A stretch of DNA of 64,000 nucleotides from Methylobacterium organophilum. GTDB taxonomy: Bacteria > Pseudomonadota > Alphaproteobacteria > Rhizobiales > Beijerinckiaceae. The notes beneath the pieces were generated by a model. That model did no database searches and was not told where the DNA came from. It was given only the letters and a program-made list of their open reading frames with translations. A program made the position numbers and the translations under genes. Position 1 is the first letter of the stretch, and the number at the start of each line of letters is the position of its first letter. Shown piece by piece: positions 1 through 7,723 of the stretch. The stretch is from assembly GCF_022179465.1 (NCBI RefSeq), contig NZ_BPQV01000008.1, forward strand, positions 62,001-126,000, in the 5' to 3' direction.

Positions 1-129
1 GGCGGGGGCCGCCTCCGGCGCGGCCTCGGGGGCGGCTTCCGGCGCCGCGTCCTGGGCGAGGGCCGGCCCGGCGAGGGCGAGGCTCAGGCTCAGCAGGGCG
101 GCGCGGGCGGACAGGAGATGCGACGGCAT
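1..129 (-). CDS. Secreted Ala/Pro/Glu-repeat protein, N-terminal fragment
   Basis: Only the first 43 codons lie in the window; the rest runs off the left edge. The fragment starts at an ATG (complement of 127-129). It has a typical Sec signal: a basic N-terminus (MPSHLLSARAA), a Leu/Ala hydrophobic core, and a GPALAQ cleavage region ending near residue 26. The mature part begins with D and then repeats AAPE at least three times, so the exported protein starts with a low-complexity acidic, proline-rich linker. Nothing visible identifies the family. It is transcribed away from the thiol peroxidase gene, and the two share a 275-bp upstream region. Confidence 0.7.
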   Translation of the reverse strand, partial: MPSHLLSARAALLSLSLALAGPALAQDAAPEAAPEAAPEAAPA

Positions 130-404
130 GCGGGACGGCCTCTCGAGCACGGGATGGTCACGTTTTCCCGCGCCGCCTAGCTCCGCAGGCGCGACGATGC
201 AATCGCACCCTCGACGGTTTTCCCGCTGTTGTGTCCTGTTCGACCGGTCTACTCTGGAATGTCTCCAAGCAATGCCGCCTACTCAGGCTTGCGCAATCCT
301 CCCGGTCCGCAGACAAAGGCCGCTACAACTGAACAATGCACGATCCTGCACTTGCCGATCCTTGGAAGAGCGGCGATGCAGGACGGCCGTGAGAAGGGCC
401 CGAC
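130..404. other. Divergent intergenic region
   Basis: This stretch separates two divergent genes and should hold both promoters. I see no gene in it. One small pattern is a direct repeat TGCAC-N5-TGCAC at 337-351, about 55 bp upstream of the peroxidase start, with one helical turn between copies. No clear sigma70 hexamers were recognised. Confidence 0.4.
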
Positions 405-896
405 ATGCGCGACATCTACGCCTTCGCCCCCCGGGACGCGGCGGGCGAGCCCCATGCCCTCGACCGCTACCGCGGCAAGGTGCTCCTGATCGTCAACACC
501 GCCTCGAAATGCGGCTTCACCCCGCAATACGAGGGGCTGGAGGCCCTGTGGCGGCGCTACGGCGCGGCGGGGCTGGTGGTGCTCGGCCTGCCCTGCAACC
601 AGTTCGGCGCCCAGGAGCCGGGTGATGCGGCGGAGATCGCGCAGTTCTGCTCCCTCACCTACGACGTCACCTTCCCCGTCCTCGCCAAGGTGGCGGTGAA
701 CGGCGACGGGGCCGAGCCGCTCTACGAGCACCTGAAGCGGGAGAAGGCGGGGCTGCTCGGCACCCGGGCGATCAAGTGGAACTTCACCAAGTTCCTGGTC
801 GGCCGCGACGGGACGGTGCTCGCCCGTTTCGGCCCCCGGACGAAGCCCGCCGCGCTCACGGACGCCATCGAGACAGCCCTCGCCGCGCCGGCCTGA
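405..896 (+). CDS. Glutathione peroxidase-family thiol peroxidase
   Basis: A complete 163-residue member of the GPx family, which reduces hydrogen or lipid peroxides in the cytoplasm. The peroxidatic residue is cysteine (Cys36 in NTASKCGFTPQY), not selenocysteine. Gln66 (LPCNQFG) and the Trp125-Asn126 pair (KWNFTKF) complete the catalytic tetrad. Cys82 (FCSLTYDVTFP) sits where the resolving cysteine of thioredoxin-dependent GPx enzymes lies, so thioredoxin is a likelier reductant than glutathione; this is inference from the family. There is no signal peptide. Length is normal for bacterial BsaA/BtuE-type enzymes. An ATG start at 405 follows a GAGAAGG-type ribosome site. It stands alone, with a small secreted-protein gene 76 bp downstream. 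Confidence 0.93.
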   Translation: MRDIYAFAPRDAAGEPHALDRYRGKVLLIVNTASKCGFTPQYEGLEALWRRYGAAGLVVLGLPCNQFGAQEPGDAAEIAQFCSLTYDVTFPVLAKVAVNGDGAEPLYEHLKREKAGLLGTRAIKWNFTKFLVGRDGTVLARFGPRTKPAALTDAIETALAAPA

Positions 897-972
897 GGCC
901 CGGAGGCCCGCCGGAACGGTTCAGCTCGCGCGCTCGTTTGCTTCCGTACGAACGACAGCCAGGAGTTGATCC

Positions 973-1212
973 ATGCGCCTGACGCTTCCCCTTGCCGCGG
1001 CCCTCATGGCCGCGGCTGCCCCGGCGCTCGCCCAGACCACGATCATCGAGCGCGACGAGCCCGCCGTGGTCGTGCGCGATCGCCCCGCCGCGGTGATCGA
1101 GCGCCGCGACGTCGAGGTCCCGCCCCGCGTCGGCGGCTGCGAGCGCACCACCGTGACCCGCGAGAACGACGACGGGGACCGCGAGACGGTCCAGAAGGAG
1201 CGCTGCGACTGA
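973..1212 (+). CDS. Small secreted protein of unknown function
   Basis: A 79-residue protein with a clear Sec signal peptide (MRLTLPLAAALMAAAAPALAQ, cleavage after about residue 21). The mature part is about 58 residues, strongly charged, with alternating Glu/Arg and Val pairs (VVVRD, VIERRDVEV). There are two cysteines, one in GGCERTT and one three residues from the end (ERCD), which could form a disulfide in the periplasm. An AGGAG motif lies 8 bp before the ATG. I do not recognise the family. It resembles short periplasmic proteins common in Methylobacterium genomes. Confidence 0.7.
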   Translation: MRLTLPLAAALMAAAAPALAQTTIIERDEPAVVVRDRPAAVIERRDVEVPPRVGGCERTTVTRENDDGDRETVQKERCD

Positions 1213-1322
1213 GCGCGCATCGCTTTGCCACGCCCATCCTTACCGATGCGCGCGAACCGCCCCCGGGCGCCGCATCGTCCGGACCCATCGCGCCCCGGGC
1301 GGAGCGCCCGCGACGAACGAGC

Positions 1323-1351
1323 TTGAAAACGTTTTCATGCGTTTCTGGTAT
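1323..1351 (+). promoter_or_regulatory. Candidate promoter overlapped by a perfect 14-bp palindrome
   Basis: TTGAAA at 1323-1328 and TGGTAT at 1346-1351 are separated by 17 bp, a plausible sigma70 promoter. The perfect palindrome TGAAAACGTTTTCA covers 1324-1337, on top of the -35 box. Its AAACGTTT core is typical of operators for LacI/GalR-family regulators. Transcription would start near 1358 and end at the terminator at 1473-1503. The regulator is unknown and no LacI-family gene is in the window. Confidence 0.45.
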
Positions 1352-1357
1352 GCCAGG

Positions 1358-1503
1358 TACGCGCGGAACCGGTTTGTGCGGCGCAGCGTGAGGTGGCAGA
1401 AGGTCGTCACCCACCGCCGCGATGGCGTCGCGACGGTGTGCCCTTCATTGGGCGTTTCCTCCCTAGACTTCGGGCCGCTCCTTCGTGGAGCGGCCTCTTT
1501 TAT
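1358..1503 (+). ncRNA. Candidate small RNA with intrinsic terminator
   Basis: There is no convincing protein between 1213 and 1586, yet the stretch has a promoter-like element with an operator palindrome (1323-1351) and a strong rho-independent terminator (1473-1503). The implied transcript is about 145 nt. Just before the terminator it carries a single-stranded UUCCUCCCUAG segment. CCUCCC is complementary to the Shine-Dalgarno sequence, and such motifs are a known feature of alphaproteobacterial trans-acting sRNAs (AbcR-type and CcsR-type). A 58-codon ORF (1337-1513) overlaps it but reads straight through the terminator hairpin. This is inference; no known RNA family was matched. Confidence 0.4.
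1473..1503 (+). terminator. Rho-independent terminator
   Basis: Perfect 9-bp stem GGCCGCTCC (1473-1481) with GGAGCGGCC (1487-1495), loop TTCGT, followed by the T-rich tract TCTTTTAT. It points rightward, while the next gene on the right (1587-2687) is on the other strand. It therefore ends a rightward transcript from the 1213-1470 region or from the small secreted-protein gene. Confidence 0.8.
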
Positions 1504-1586
1504 GTCTGGGTAGCCCCGCCACCGGATCTCCCCCTCTTCTTCTAGGAACGCGCGACCACCGCCGCGTCATCCCGAGACAGGGGCTC

Positions 1587-2687
1587 CTAAGCTTCGAGCC
1601 GGTCCGCCACATCCTCTGCCAGCGAGAGCGAGGCCGTCAGCCCCGGGCTCTCGATGCCGAAGAGATGCACCAGCCCCGTCAGGCCGTGCTCCGCGGGACC
1701 CTCGATCCTGAAATCGGCGGCCGGCGCCTCCGGGCCGGTGAGCTTCGGGCGGATGCCCGCATAATCCGGAACCAGGGCGCCCTCCGGCAGGCCGGGCCAG
1801 TAGCGCCGGATCGCCGCCGCGAAGGAGGCCGCCCGGGCTGGATCGACGGCATAGTCCACCTGCGCCGGATCGACGGTGTCGAGCCATTCCACATCGGGGC
1901 CGAAGCGCATGCGCCCGGCGAGATCGAGGGTGAGATGCGTGCCGAGGCCGCCCACCACCGGCGCCGGATAGATCAGCCGCGAGAAGGCGGGCCTGGCGGC
2001 GCAGCCGAAATAGTTGCCCTTGGCCAGCACCAGGGGCGGCACCCGCTCCTGCGGAAACCCCTCCACCGCCCGGGCCAGGGCCTGCGCGCCGAGCCCGGCG
2101 GCGTTCACCACGGCATCGACGGCGAGCGTCTCCTCCCCGAAGCGCAGGCGCCAACCGGCGCCCTCGGGGCCGAGCCCGTCGATGCGCGTGCGGAGGGCGA
2201 GCACGCCGCCGGCCGCCTCGAGGTCGCCCTGGAGCGCCAGCATCAGGGCATGGCTGTCGACGATGCCGGTCTCCGGCGACTCGAGGGCGGCGACGCAGGC
2301 GAGGTTCGGCTCGCGGGCGCGGGCCTCGGCGCCCGCGATCAGGCGCAGGCCCTCGACGCCGTTGGCGCGGCCCTTCTCCAGGATGGATTCGAGGGTCGCG
2401 ACCTCCGCCTCCCCCGTCGCCACGATGAGCTTGCCGCAGCGGCGATGGGGCACGCCGTGGCTCGCGCAGAAGGCGTAGAGCCGGCGGCGGCCTTCCACGC
2501 AGTGGCGGGCGCGGAGGGAACCGGCGGGGTAGTACATCCCGGCATGGATCACCTCGGAGCTGCGGGAGGAGATGCCGGTGCCGATCGCCTCCGCCGCCTC
2601 GGCCACGATCACCGCATGGCCGCGCCGGGCCAGCGCCCGCCCGACGGCGAGCCCGACCACCCCCGCTCCGACGACCAGAACCTCCAT
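1587..2687 (-). CDS. FAD-dependent oxidoreductase, L-2-hydroxyglutarate oxidase-like
   Basis: A 366-residue protein of the DAO/GlpO flavoprotein fold. It opens directly with the FAD dinucleotide-binding motif (EVLVVGAGVVGLAVGRALA, Gly7-x-Gly9-x-x-Gly12) and an acidic residue at the end of beta-2. The segment SSRSSEVIHAGMYYP (about residues 40-54) is the signature stretch of L-2-hydroxyglutarate dehydrogenases (LhgO/L2HGDH). Near the C-terminus FGIESPGLTASLSLAEDVA is the usual second FAD contact region. The ATG at 2687 was chosen because the Rossmann motif starts at residue 2. A longer reading frame continues upstream but adds only low-complexity sequence. The substrate is probably a 2-hydroxyacid, but the family also includes amino-acid dehydrogenases. 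It is a single gene, convergent with the sRNA region. Confidence 0.85.
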   Translation of the reverse strand: MEVLVVGAGVVGLAVGRALARRGHAVIVAEAAEAIGTGISSRSSEVIHAGMYYPAGSLRARHCVEGRRRLYAFCASHGVPHRRCGKLIVATGEAEVATLESILEKGRANGVEGLRLIAGAEARAREPNLACVAALESPETGIVDSHALMLALQGDLEAAGGVLALRTRIDGLGPEGAGWRLRFGEETLAVDAVVNAAGLGAQALARAVEGFPQERVPPLVLAKGNYFGCAARPAFSRLIYPAPVVGGLGTHLTLDLAGRMRFGPDVEWLDTVDPAQVDYAVDPARAASFAAAIRRYWPGLPEGALVPDYAGIRPKLTGPEAPAADFRIEGPAEHGLTGLVHLFGIESPGLTASLSLAEDVADRLEA

Positions 2688-2957
2688 CACGCGCGATCCG
2701 ATGCTGTTGGGCCTGCTCACCGGCCGATCATCGGCCAGATAGACGAGAACCGCAGAGGCGGCACCTTGCGTGAGCACTTGGGCCCCTGCCGCCATCCCAC
2801 GCCGCACGGGCCGCATGCATACCGGGAATTGGCGCAATGCAGCACCGAGGCTAGAAGGGCAGGATCCGCAATCGACCGTGACCGGCCCGAATCGGCCGGC
2901 CCGTGCCGGCGCTCCCCGCCCGGCCCTCACGCTCCGGCTTCCTCAAGGCCCCGCCCC
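2688..2957. other. Divergent intergenic region, no gene seen
   Basis: 270 bp between the flavoprotein and the helicase, which point away from each other, so both promoters should be here. No ORF with coding character and no strong hairpin was recognised. The segment around 2813-2860 is somewhat AT-richer than its surroundings and is the most likely promoter area. Confidence 0.4.
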
Positions 2958-4649
2958 GTGCCGTTCCCGACTCTTCCGGCCCCGCTCGCGCGGGCGCTCG
3001 CCGATCGCAACTATGCCGAGCCCACGCCGGTGCAGCAGGCCGTGCTCGACACGGAGGCCGGCCGCGACCTGCTCGTCTCCGCCCAGACCGGCTCGGGCAA
3101 GACGGTGGCCTTCGGCCTCGCCATCGCCGAGACCCTGCTCGCGGGCGCCGAGACCCTGCCGCCCCCCGACGCGCCCCTGGCGCTCGCCATCGCCCCGACC
3201 CGGGAGCTCGCCCTGCAGGTGCAGCGGGAGCTGTCCTGGCTCTACGCCGCCACCGGCGCCCGCGTGGTCGCCAATGTCGGCGGCATGGATCCGCGCAAGG
3301 AGGCCCGGGCGCTCGATGCCGGCGCCCATATCGTGGTCGGGACGCCGGGCCGCATCCGCGACCATCTGGAGCGCGGGCGCCTGCGCACGGAGGCCCTGCG
3401 CGCCGTCGTCCTCGACGAGGCCGACGAGATGCTCGACATGGGCTTCCGCGAGGATCTCGAATTCATCCTCTCGGCCACGCCCTCCGAGCGGCGCACGCTC
3501 CTGTTCTCCGCCACCCTGCCGAAGCTGATCGTGGCGCTGGCCGAGCGCTACCAGCGCGATGCCCTGCGGCTGGCCGTGGCCGGCGAGACCCGGGGGCATG
3601 CCGACATCGCCTACCGGGCGGTGCGCGTGCTGCCGCGGGAGATCGAGCACGCGGTGGTCAACGTGCTGCGCTACGTCGATGCGCCGACCTCCATCGTCTT
3701 CTGCAACACCCGCGACGGCGTGCGCCATCTCCAGGCCTCGCTCAACGAGCGCGGCTTCTCGGCGGTGGCGCTCTCGGGCGAGCTCGGCCAGGGCGAGCGC
3801 AACGCCGCGCTCCAAGCCCTGCGCGACGGCCGCGCCCGGGTCTGCGTCGCGACGGACGTCGCCGCCCGCGGCATCGACCTGCCGGGCCTCGACCTCGTGA
3901 TCCATGCCGACCTGCCCCACGACGCGGAGGTGATGCAGCACCGCTCCGGCCGCACCGGCCGGGCCGGCCGCAAGGGCACCAGCGTGCTGCTGGTGCCCCC
4001 GGCCCGGCGCCGGCGCGCGGAGCAGATGTTCGCCATCGCCAAGGTGAACCCCTCCTGGAGCGGGCCGCCCACGGCCGACGAGATCCGCGGCCTCGACCGG
4101 GAGCGCATGCTCGCCGACCCGCTGCTCACCGAGCCGGTCTCGGAGGAGGACAAGGACTGGGCCGAGGCGCTGCTCGCCAACCTCGCGCCGGAGGTGCTCG
4201 CCGGGGCGCTCGCCCGGATCTACCGCTCCCGCATCCCCGTGCCGGAGGAGGTGACCGAGCTCGCCGCCGACCCGCCGCGGCGGGAGCGCACCGCCCTGGA
4301 GCGCGACCAGGCCCTGGCCCTCGGCGCGCCGCGGGTGGGCGAGGACGGCCCCTCCGCCTGGTTCCGGCTCAATCTCGGCAAGCGCGACAATGCCGAGCCG
4401 CGCCGCCTGCTGCCGATGCTGACCCGGCGCGGCCAGATCGGCCGCGGCGATATCGGCGCGATCCGCATCTTCGAGCGCGAGACCAAGTTCGAGATCCGCG
4501 GCAGCGCGGCCGCCGCCTTCGCCGAGGCCTTCCGGCACCGCGGCTCGGACGACCTGCAGATCGAGCGCGTCCCCGGCGACGAGTCGCCCCCGCCCAAGAA
4601 GCACAAGAGCCCCCGGGCGACCAAGCACGCCCGCCGCGCGGGCAAGTAG
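2958..4649 (+). CDS. DEAD-box ATP-dependent RNA helicase with DbpA-type C-terminal domain
   Basis: A 563-residue superfamily 2 RNA helicase acting on structured RNA in the cytoplasm (ribosome assembly or mRNA decay). All core motifs are present in order: Q-motif region (YAEPTPVQQAVL), Walker A AQTGSGKT (residues 42-49), PTREL, GTPGR, DEADEM, SAT, and in the second RecA domain ATDVAARGIDLPGLDLVIHADLP and HRSGRTGRAGRKG. The last ~75 residues (WFRLNLGKRDNAEPRRLL to the Lys-rich end) match the DbpA/CsdA RNA-binding domain. The tail KKHKSPRATKHARRAGK is very basic. A GTG start at 2958 fits best: the reading frame is open far upstream, but the family normally starts just before the Q-motif. It is close to DeaD/CsdA or DbpA; the sequence alone does not separate these. 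Confidence 0.92.
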   Translation: MPFPTLPAPLARALADRNYAEPTPVQQAVLDTEAGRDLLVSAQTGSGKTVAFGLAIAETLLAGAETLPPPDAPLALAIAPTRELALQVQRELSWLYAATGARVVANVGGMDPRKEARALDAGAHIVVGTPGRIRDHLERGRLRTEALRAVVLDEADEMLDMGFREDLEFILSATPSERRTLLFSATLPKLIVALAERYQRDALRLAVAGETRGHADIAYRAVRVLPREIEHAVVNVLRYVDAPTSIVFCNTRDGVRHLQASLNERGFSAVALSGELGQGERNAALQALRDGRARVCVATDVAARGIDLPGLDLVIHADLPHDAEVMQHRSGRTGRAGRKGTSVLLVPPARRRRAEQMFAIAKVNPSWSGPPTADEIRGLDRERMLADPLLTEPVSEEDKDWAEALLANLAPEVLAGALARIYRSRIPVPEEVTELAADPPRRERTALERDQALALGAPRVGEDGPSAWFRLNLGKRDNAEPRRLLPMLTRRGQIGRGDIGAIRIFERETKFEIRGSAAAAFAEAFRHRGSDDLQIERVPGDESPPPKKHKSPRATKHARRAGK

Positions 4650-4801
4650 AGCCCGCGCACTCAGCCCCGACGCCTTCGCGAGCGGAAACGGTCGCTTCGC
4701 CCTCTTGGGGCGGAGCCGACGCGCGCCCTCTCCGGAGGGGGCGCCGCCGCTGGGTTGCTTCGCGGGTGCCTGAAACGGCGAGCGGCGCGCGCGCCGCCCC
4801 G
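4650..4801. other. Hairpin-rich convergent intergenic region
   Basis: 152 bp between two convergent stop codons. It holds several GC-rich inverted segments, for example GCCCTC...GAGGGGGC around 4727-4743 and an alternating GC palindrome near 4782-4799. These could serve as bidirectional terminators although no long T-tract follows. No gene is visible. Confidence 0.4.
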
Positions 4802-5743
4802 TCAGTTTTCGTCGCTCTGGCCGCCGAACAGGTTGCCGACCGCCTTCACGCCGTCGCTGAGGGCGCGGGCGCCGGGGATCTTCACGCCGAGGAGCTCGGG
4901 CTCGTCCGGGGCCGCCGGGGCGTGGCTGGCGGCCTCGCCGGGGGGCTGGGCGGCGGCGACGGCCTTGGTCGCGGGCTTCTTGTTGGCAGGCGGCGCCGGC
5001 TGCGCGGCGGCGGCCTTCTTCGGCGCGGGTGTCGCCGCGGCGGGCTTCTCGGCGGAGGGCAGCGAGACGAAGGTGCTCGGCCGCTCGTCCTTCGCCTTCA
5101 CGGTCTCGGACTTGGCCGGGGCGATGAGCTTGGCGGTGCGGGCCGGCGTCACGGCGGGCGCGGCCGCCTCGCCCGCGCCGACCATGGCGGCATTGGCGAT
5201 GGGCAGCGGCGGGCGGGCGGCGGGCGCGGCGGGACGCGGCTTCTCCGCGGCCAGCTTCGCAGGGGCAACGGGCTTGGAGGCCTCGGCCTTGGGCGCCTCG
5301 GCCACGGGCTTCGCGGCCTCGACCGGCGGCTTCGGCGCCTCGGCCACGGGCTTGGGCGCTTCGGGAACGGGCTTCGGCGCCTCGGCCCGGACCGGGAGCG
5401 GCGCGGCGGCGGGCACCGGCGCGGCCTGCGGGGCCTCGGCCCGGATGCTGTCGGGGCTCGGCAGCGAGACGGCCGGCTGGTCCTTGGCCGTGCCGTCCTT
5501 CGCGGCCAGGGCGGGCACGCCGTCCTTCAGGTCCGGCCAGCTCGCGGCGACGGCGCCGTTGCGGGCGGCGCGGGCGCGGGGATCGGCCAGGTCCGAGAAG
5601 AAGCTGAAGGCCCCGACGGAGAAGGCGAGCAGGCCGAGGCCGGCGATGCCGCCGAGGACGAACAGGCCGGTCTTGCGGCCGGCGGCGGCCGGGGCGCGCT
5701 CCTCGGCGGCGCGGGTCTCGGAAGGATGGAGGGCGACCGTCAT
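4802..5743 (-). CDS. Single-pass membrane protein with long Pro/Ala/Lys-rich periplasmic region
   Basis: A 313-residue protein of unknown function. Residues 1-24 are cytoplasmic (ending AAAGRKTG). One transmembrane helix follows (about 25-48, GLFVLGGIAGLGLLAFSVGAFSFF). The rest is exported. Roughly residues 105-280 are low complexity, dominated by repeats such as EAPKPV and PKAEAS, as in the periplasm-spanning linkers of TonB and TolA. The last ~30 residues (ELLGVKIPGARALSDGVKAVGNLFGG) look like a small ordered amphipathic end. The ATG at 5743 was preferred to an in-frame ATG at 5866, because it puts a normal short N-terminus before the helix. It lacks the TonB C-terminal fold, so energy transduction should not be assumed. 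Confidence 0.7.
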   Translation of the reverse strand: MTVALHPSETRAAEERAPAAAGRKTGLFVLGGIAGLGLLAFSVGAFSFFSDLADPRARAARNGAVAASWPDLKDGVPALAAKDGTAKDQPAVSLPSPDSIRAEAPQAAPVPAAAPLPVRAEAPKPVPEAPKPVAEAPKPPVEAAKPVAEAPKAEASKPVAPAKLAAEKPRPAAPAARPPLPIANAAMVGAGEAAAPAVTPARTAKLIAPAKSETVKAKDERPSTFVSLPSAEKPAAATPAPKKAAAAQPAPPANKKPATKAVAAAQPPGEAASHAPAAPDEPELLGVKIPGARALSDGVKAVGNLFGGQSDEN

Positions 5744-6235
5744 GAGGTCGGGCTTTCGAGCGTTGATCGTCACGACGAAGCGACCCTGACAATGCGGCGG
5801 CAAGATGTCGGAAGGACCGGCGACAGTGATGAGGAGTCGCGTTCCCCCACGAATCTGATGAAGCACATGGGTTTAAGATCTGGTCACCGGACGTGACTTC
5901 ACACGTCCCAAGCTGGCTCAATCCGAAGACTCTGGCAGGACTCGAACACCCCGACTCGGGCGACGCGTCCCGCCCGGAGGCGCCCCCTCGCCCGGGCAAG
6001 GTGGCCCGCCGGCGCTTCGAGAACCTCCCGGACAGGGGCACGACAATAAGAGATTCCTCAGTGCAGCTCGAGGCCCCAGCCGGGCTAGCAAGATGGACTT
6101 TCGGCGACCAATCGGCCACGCTGCCCGGCCGACGCGAAACGCCTTCCATTCGAGCCGCTTAACCGTGACCGCACCCCGCACGGCCGCTTCCCGACCCGGC
6201 GATCCGGCCCGCAAGCGGGGCTGAGGGAGGCGGCG
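5744..6235. other. 492-bp intergenic region without a recognised gene
   Basis: This is the upstream region of both the Pro-rich membrane protein and the sensor kinase gene. The only structure noted is a perfect 7-bp inverted repeat, GGACGTG (5889-5895) and CACGTCC (5902-5908), with a 6-bp spacer; it could be an operator. The stretch GGACTCGAACACC near 5938 superficially resembles a tRNA T-arm, but no cloverleaf can be formed around it. The reading frames that cross this region have no coding character. Confidence 0.4.
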
Positions 6236-7723
6236 ATGGGCCAGAGGCCGGATCACGACGCCTTCGAGGCCGCGCGCCAGGAGCGGCCCCCGGCCACCCG
6301 GGGCGCCCTGCCCTTCTGGGCCGGGCTGTCCACGCGGATGCGGCTGATCCTGGTGGTGCTCGCCATCGACCTGGTCGCGGCCATCGCCACCTGCGGGGTC
6401 ATCGTGCTCAACGCCCGACAGGCGGTGAAGGTGGAGATGCGCGCCTCCCTCGCCACCGTCGAGCCCCTCGTCTCGGACACGATCCGCCTGGCCCGGGCGC
6501 CCAGCCCCGAGAGCCTGCTCCACACCCTGGATCTGCGCTTCCAGACCCTGCGCCACGTCCGCGTCGCCGTGTTCGACGCCGCCGGCCAGCGGGTGACCAT
6601 CGACGAGCCAGGGCTGCGCCGCCGCCCGCGGGAGGCGCCGCACTGGTTCGTGCAGCTGATCGCGCCGCCGGTGGAGCAGCATCAGGTGCCGATCGTGGCC
6701 GGCGGGGCGACCATCGGCACGGCCCGCATCACCACCGAGCCGGGCGACGAGATCGAGGAGAGCTGGGACGACGCCGTCTCCCTGTCGCTGGCGAGCCTGC
6801 TCCTCAACGTCGCGGTTCTGGCCGCGCTCTACCTCGCCTTCGGGCGGCTGCTGAAGCCGCTGCACGGCCTCGCCGAAGGGCTGACCCAGCTGGAGCGGCA
6901 CGACTACACCGCCCGCCTCGACCCGCCGACCTCCCGCGAGCTCGCGGTGATCACCGAGCGCTTCAACAGCGTGGCCGGGGCGCTGAGCGAGGCCCGCTCC
7001 GCCAACAACCGCCTGAACCGGCAGCTCCTGACCGCCCAGGACGACGAGCGCCGCCGCACCGCCCTGGAATTGCACGACGAGTTCGGGCCCTGCCTGTTCG
7101 CCCTCGAGGCCAATGCCGCCTCCGTGGCCCGGCTCGCCCAGGCCCCGGAGCCCGACCGCGCCAAGCTCGCGGCCCGGGCCGGCGACATCGCCGGCATCGT
7201 CGGGCAGGTGCAGACGCTCAACCGCGACCTGCTCAACCGCCTGCGCCCCCACGCCCTGGGCGAGGTCCCCCTGCCGCAATGCCTCGACCTGCTCCTGCGG
7301 GATTTTTCCCGCCGGCATCCGGGCACGCGCTTCGAGGGCCATTTCGAGGATCTCGGCCGCGGCTACGGCGACGTCGTCGACCTCACCGTGTTCCGCTGCA
7401 TCCAGGAGAGCATGACCAACGCCGTGCGTCACGGCGCCGCCCGCCATGTCCGCGCCGAGGCCGGCGAGACGGCGCGGGGGCTGACGGTGAGCGTGCGGGA
7501 CGACGGCAGCGGCCTCGCCCCCGACCACCGCACCGGCCTCGGCCTCTCCGGCATGCGCGAGCGCGTGGAGGCCCTCGGCGGCAGCTTCACCCTTGACAAT
7601 GCCGCGCCGGGAACCGTTGTCCGGATCACGATCCCGATCGATCCGGAGCGGGGCGAGGACCAGGCCGCCGGACACCCGGCCCCGGCCGCGACGCCCTCTC
7701 TCGAGACGAAGCCCGCGACATGA
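6236..7723 (+). CDS. NarL-family sensor histidine kinase (HisKA_3), MoxY-like
   Basis: A 495-residue membrane sensor kinase. TM1 (about residues 36-62) and TM2 (about 181-204) flank a ~120-residue periplasmic domain that resembles the LapD/MoxY N-terminal sensor. A HAMP-like linker (GRLLKPLHGLAEGL) follows TM2. The HisKA_3 dimerisation helix contains ERRRTALELHDEFGPCLFAL with phospho-acceptor His280. The ATPase domain has RCIQESMTNAVRHGAA (N box) and DDGSGLAPDHRTGLGLSGMRERVEALGG (G boxes). The ATG follows GGGAGGCGGCG. Its stop overlaps the start of the response regulator (ATGA), so the two are translationally coupled. MoxY/MxbD-type systems control methanol oxidation in methylotrophs, but the target of this one is unknown. 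Confidence 0.9.
   Translation: MGQRPDHDAFEAARQERPPATRGALPFWAGLSTRMRLILVVLAIDLVAAIATCGVIVLNARQAVKVEMRASLATVEPLVSDTIRLARAPSPESLLHTLDLRFQTLRHVRVAVFDAAGQRVTIDEPGLRRRPREAPHWFVQLIAPPVEQHQVPIVAGGATIGTARITTEPGDEIEESWDDAVSLSLASLLLNVAVLAALYLAFGRLLKPLHGLAEGLTQLERHDYTARLDPPTSRELAVITERFNSVAGALSEARSANNRLNRQLLTAQDDERRRTALELHDEFGPCLFALEANAASVARLAQAPEPDRAKLAARAGDIAGIVGQVQTLNRDLLNRLRPHALGEVPLPQCLDLLLRDFSRRHPGTRFEGHFEDLGRGYGDVVDLTVFRCIQESMTNAVRHGAARHVRAEAGETARGLTVSVRDDGSGLAPDHRTGLGLSGMRERVEALGGSFTLDNAAPGTVVRITIPIDPERGEDQAAGHPAPAATPSLETKPAT

Noticed and set aside
1337-1513. 58-codon ORF in the candidate sRNA region
   Set aside because: It has no ribosome site and reads through the strong terminator hairpin at 1473-1503. 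A leaderless peptide cannot be excluded.
2903-5896. Very long overlapping open frames on both strands
   Set aside because: At this GC content stop codons are rare in several frames. These frames translate to Arg/Ala/Pro/Gly-rich sequence with no domain, antisense or out of frame to the DEAD-box helicase.
5930-5960. tRNA-like T-arm sequence
   Set aside because: GGACTCGAACACC looks like the complement of a T-arm, but no acceptor, D or anticodon arm fits on either side.
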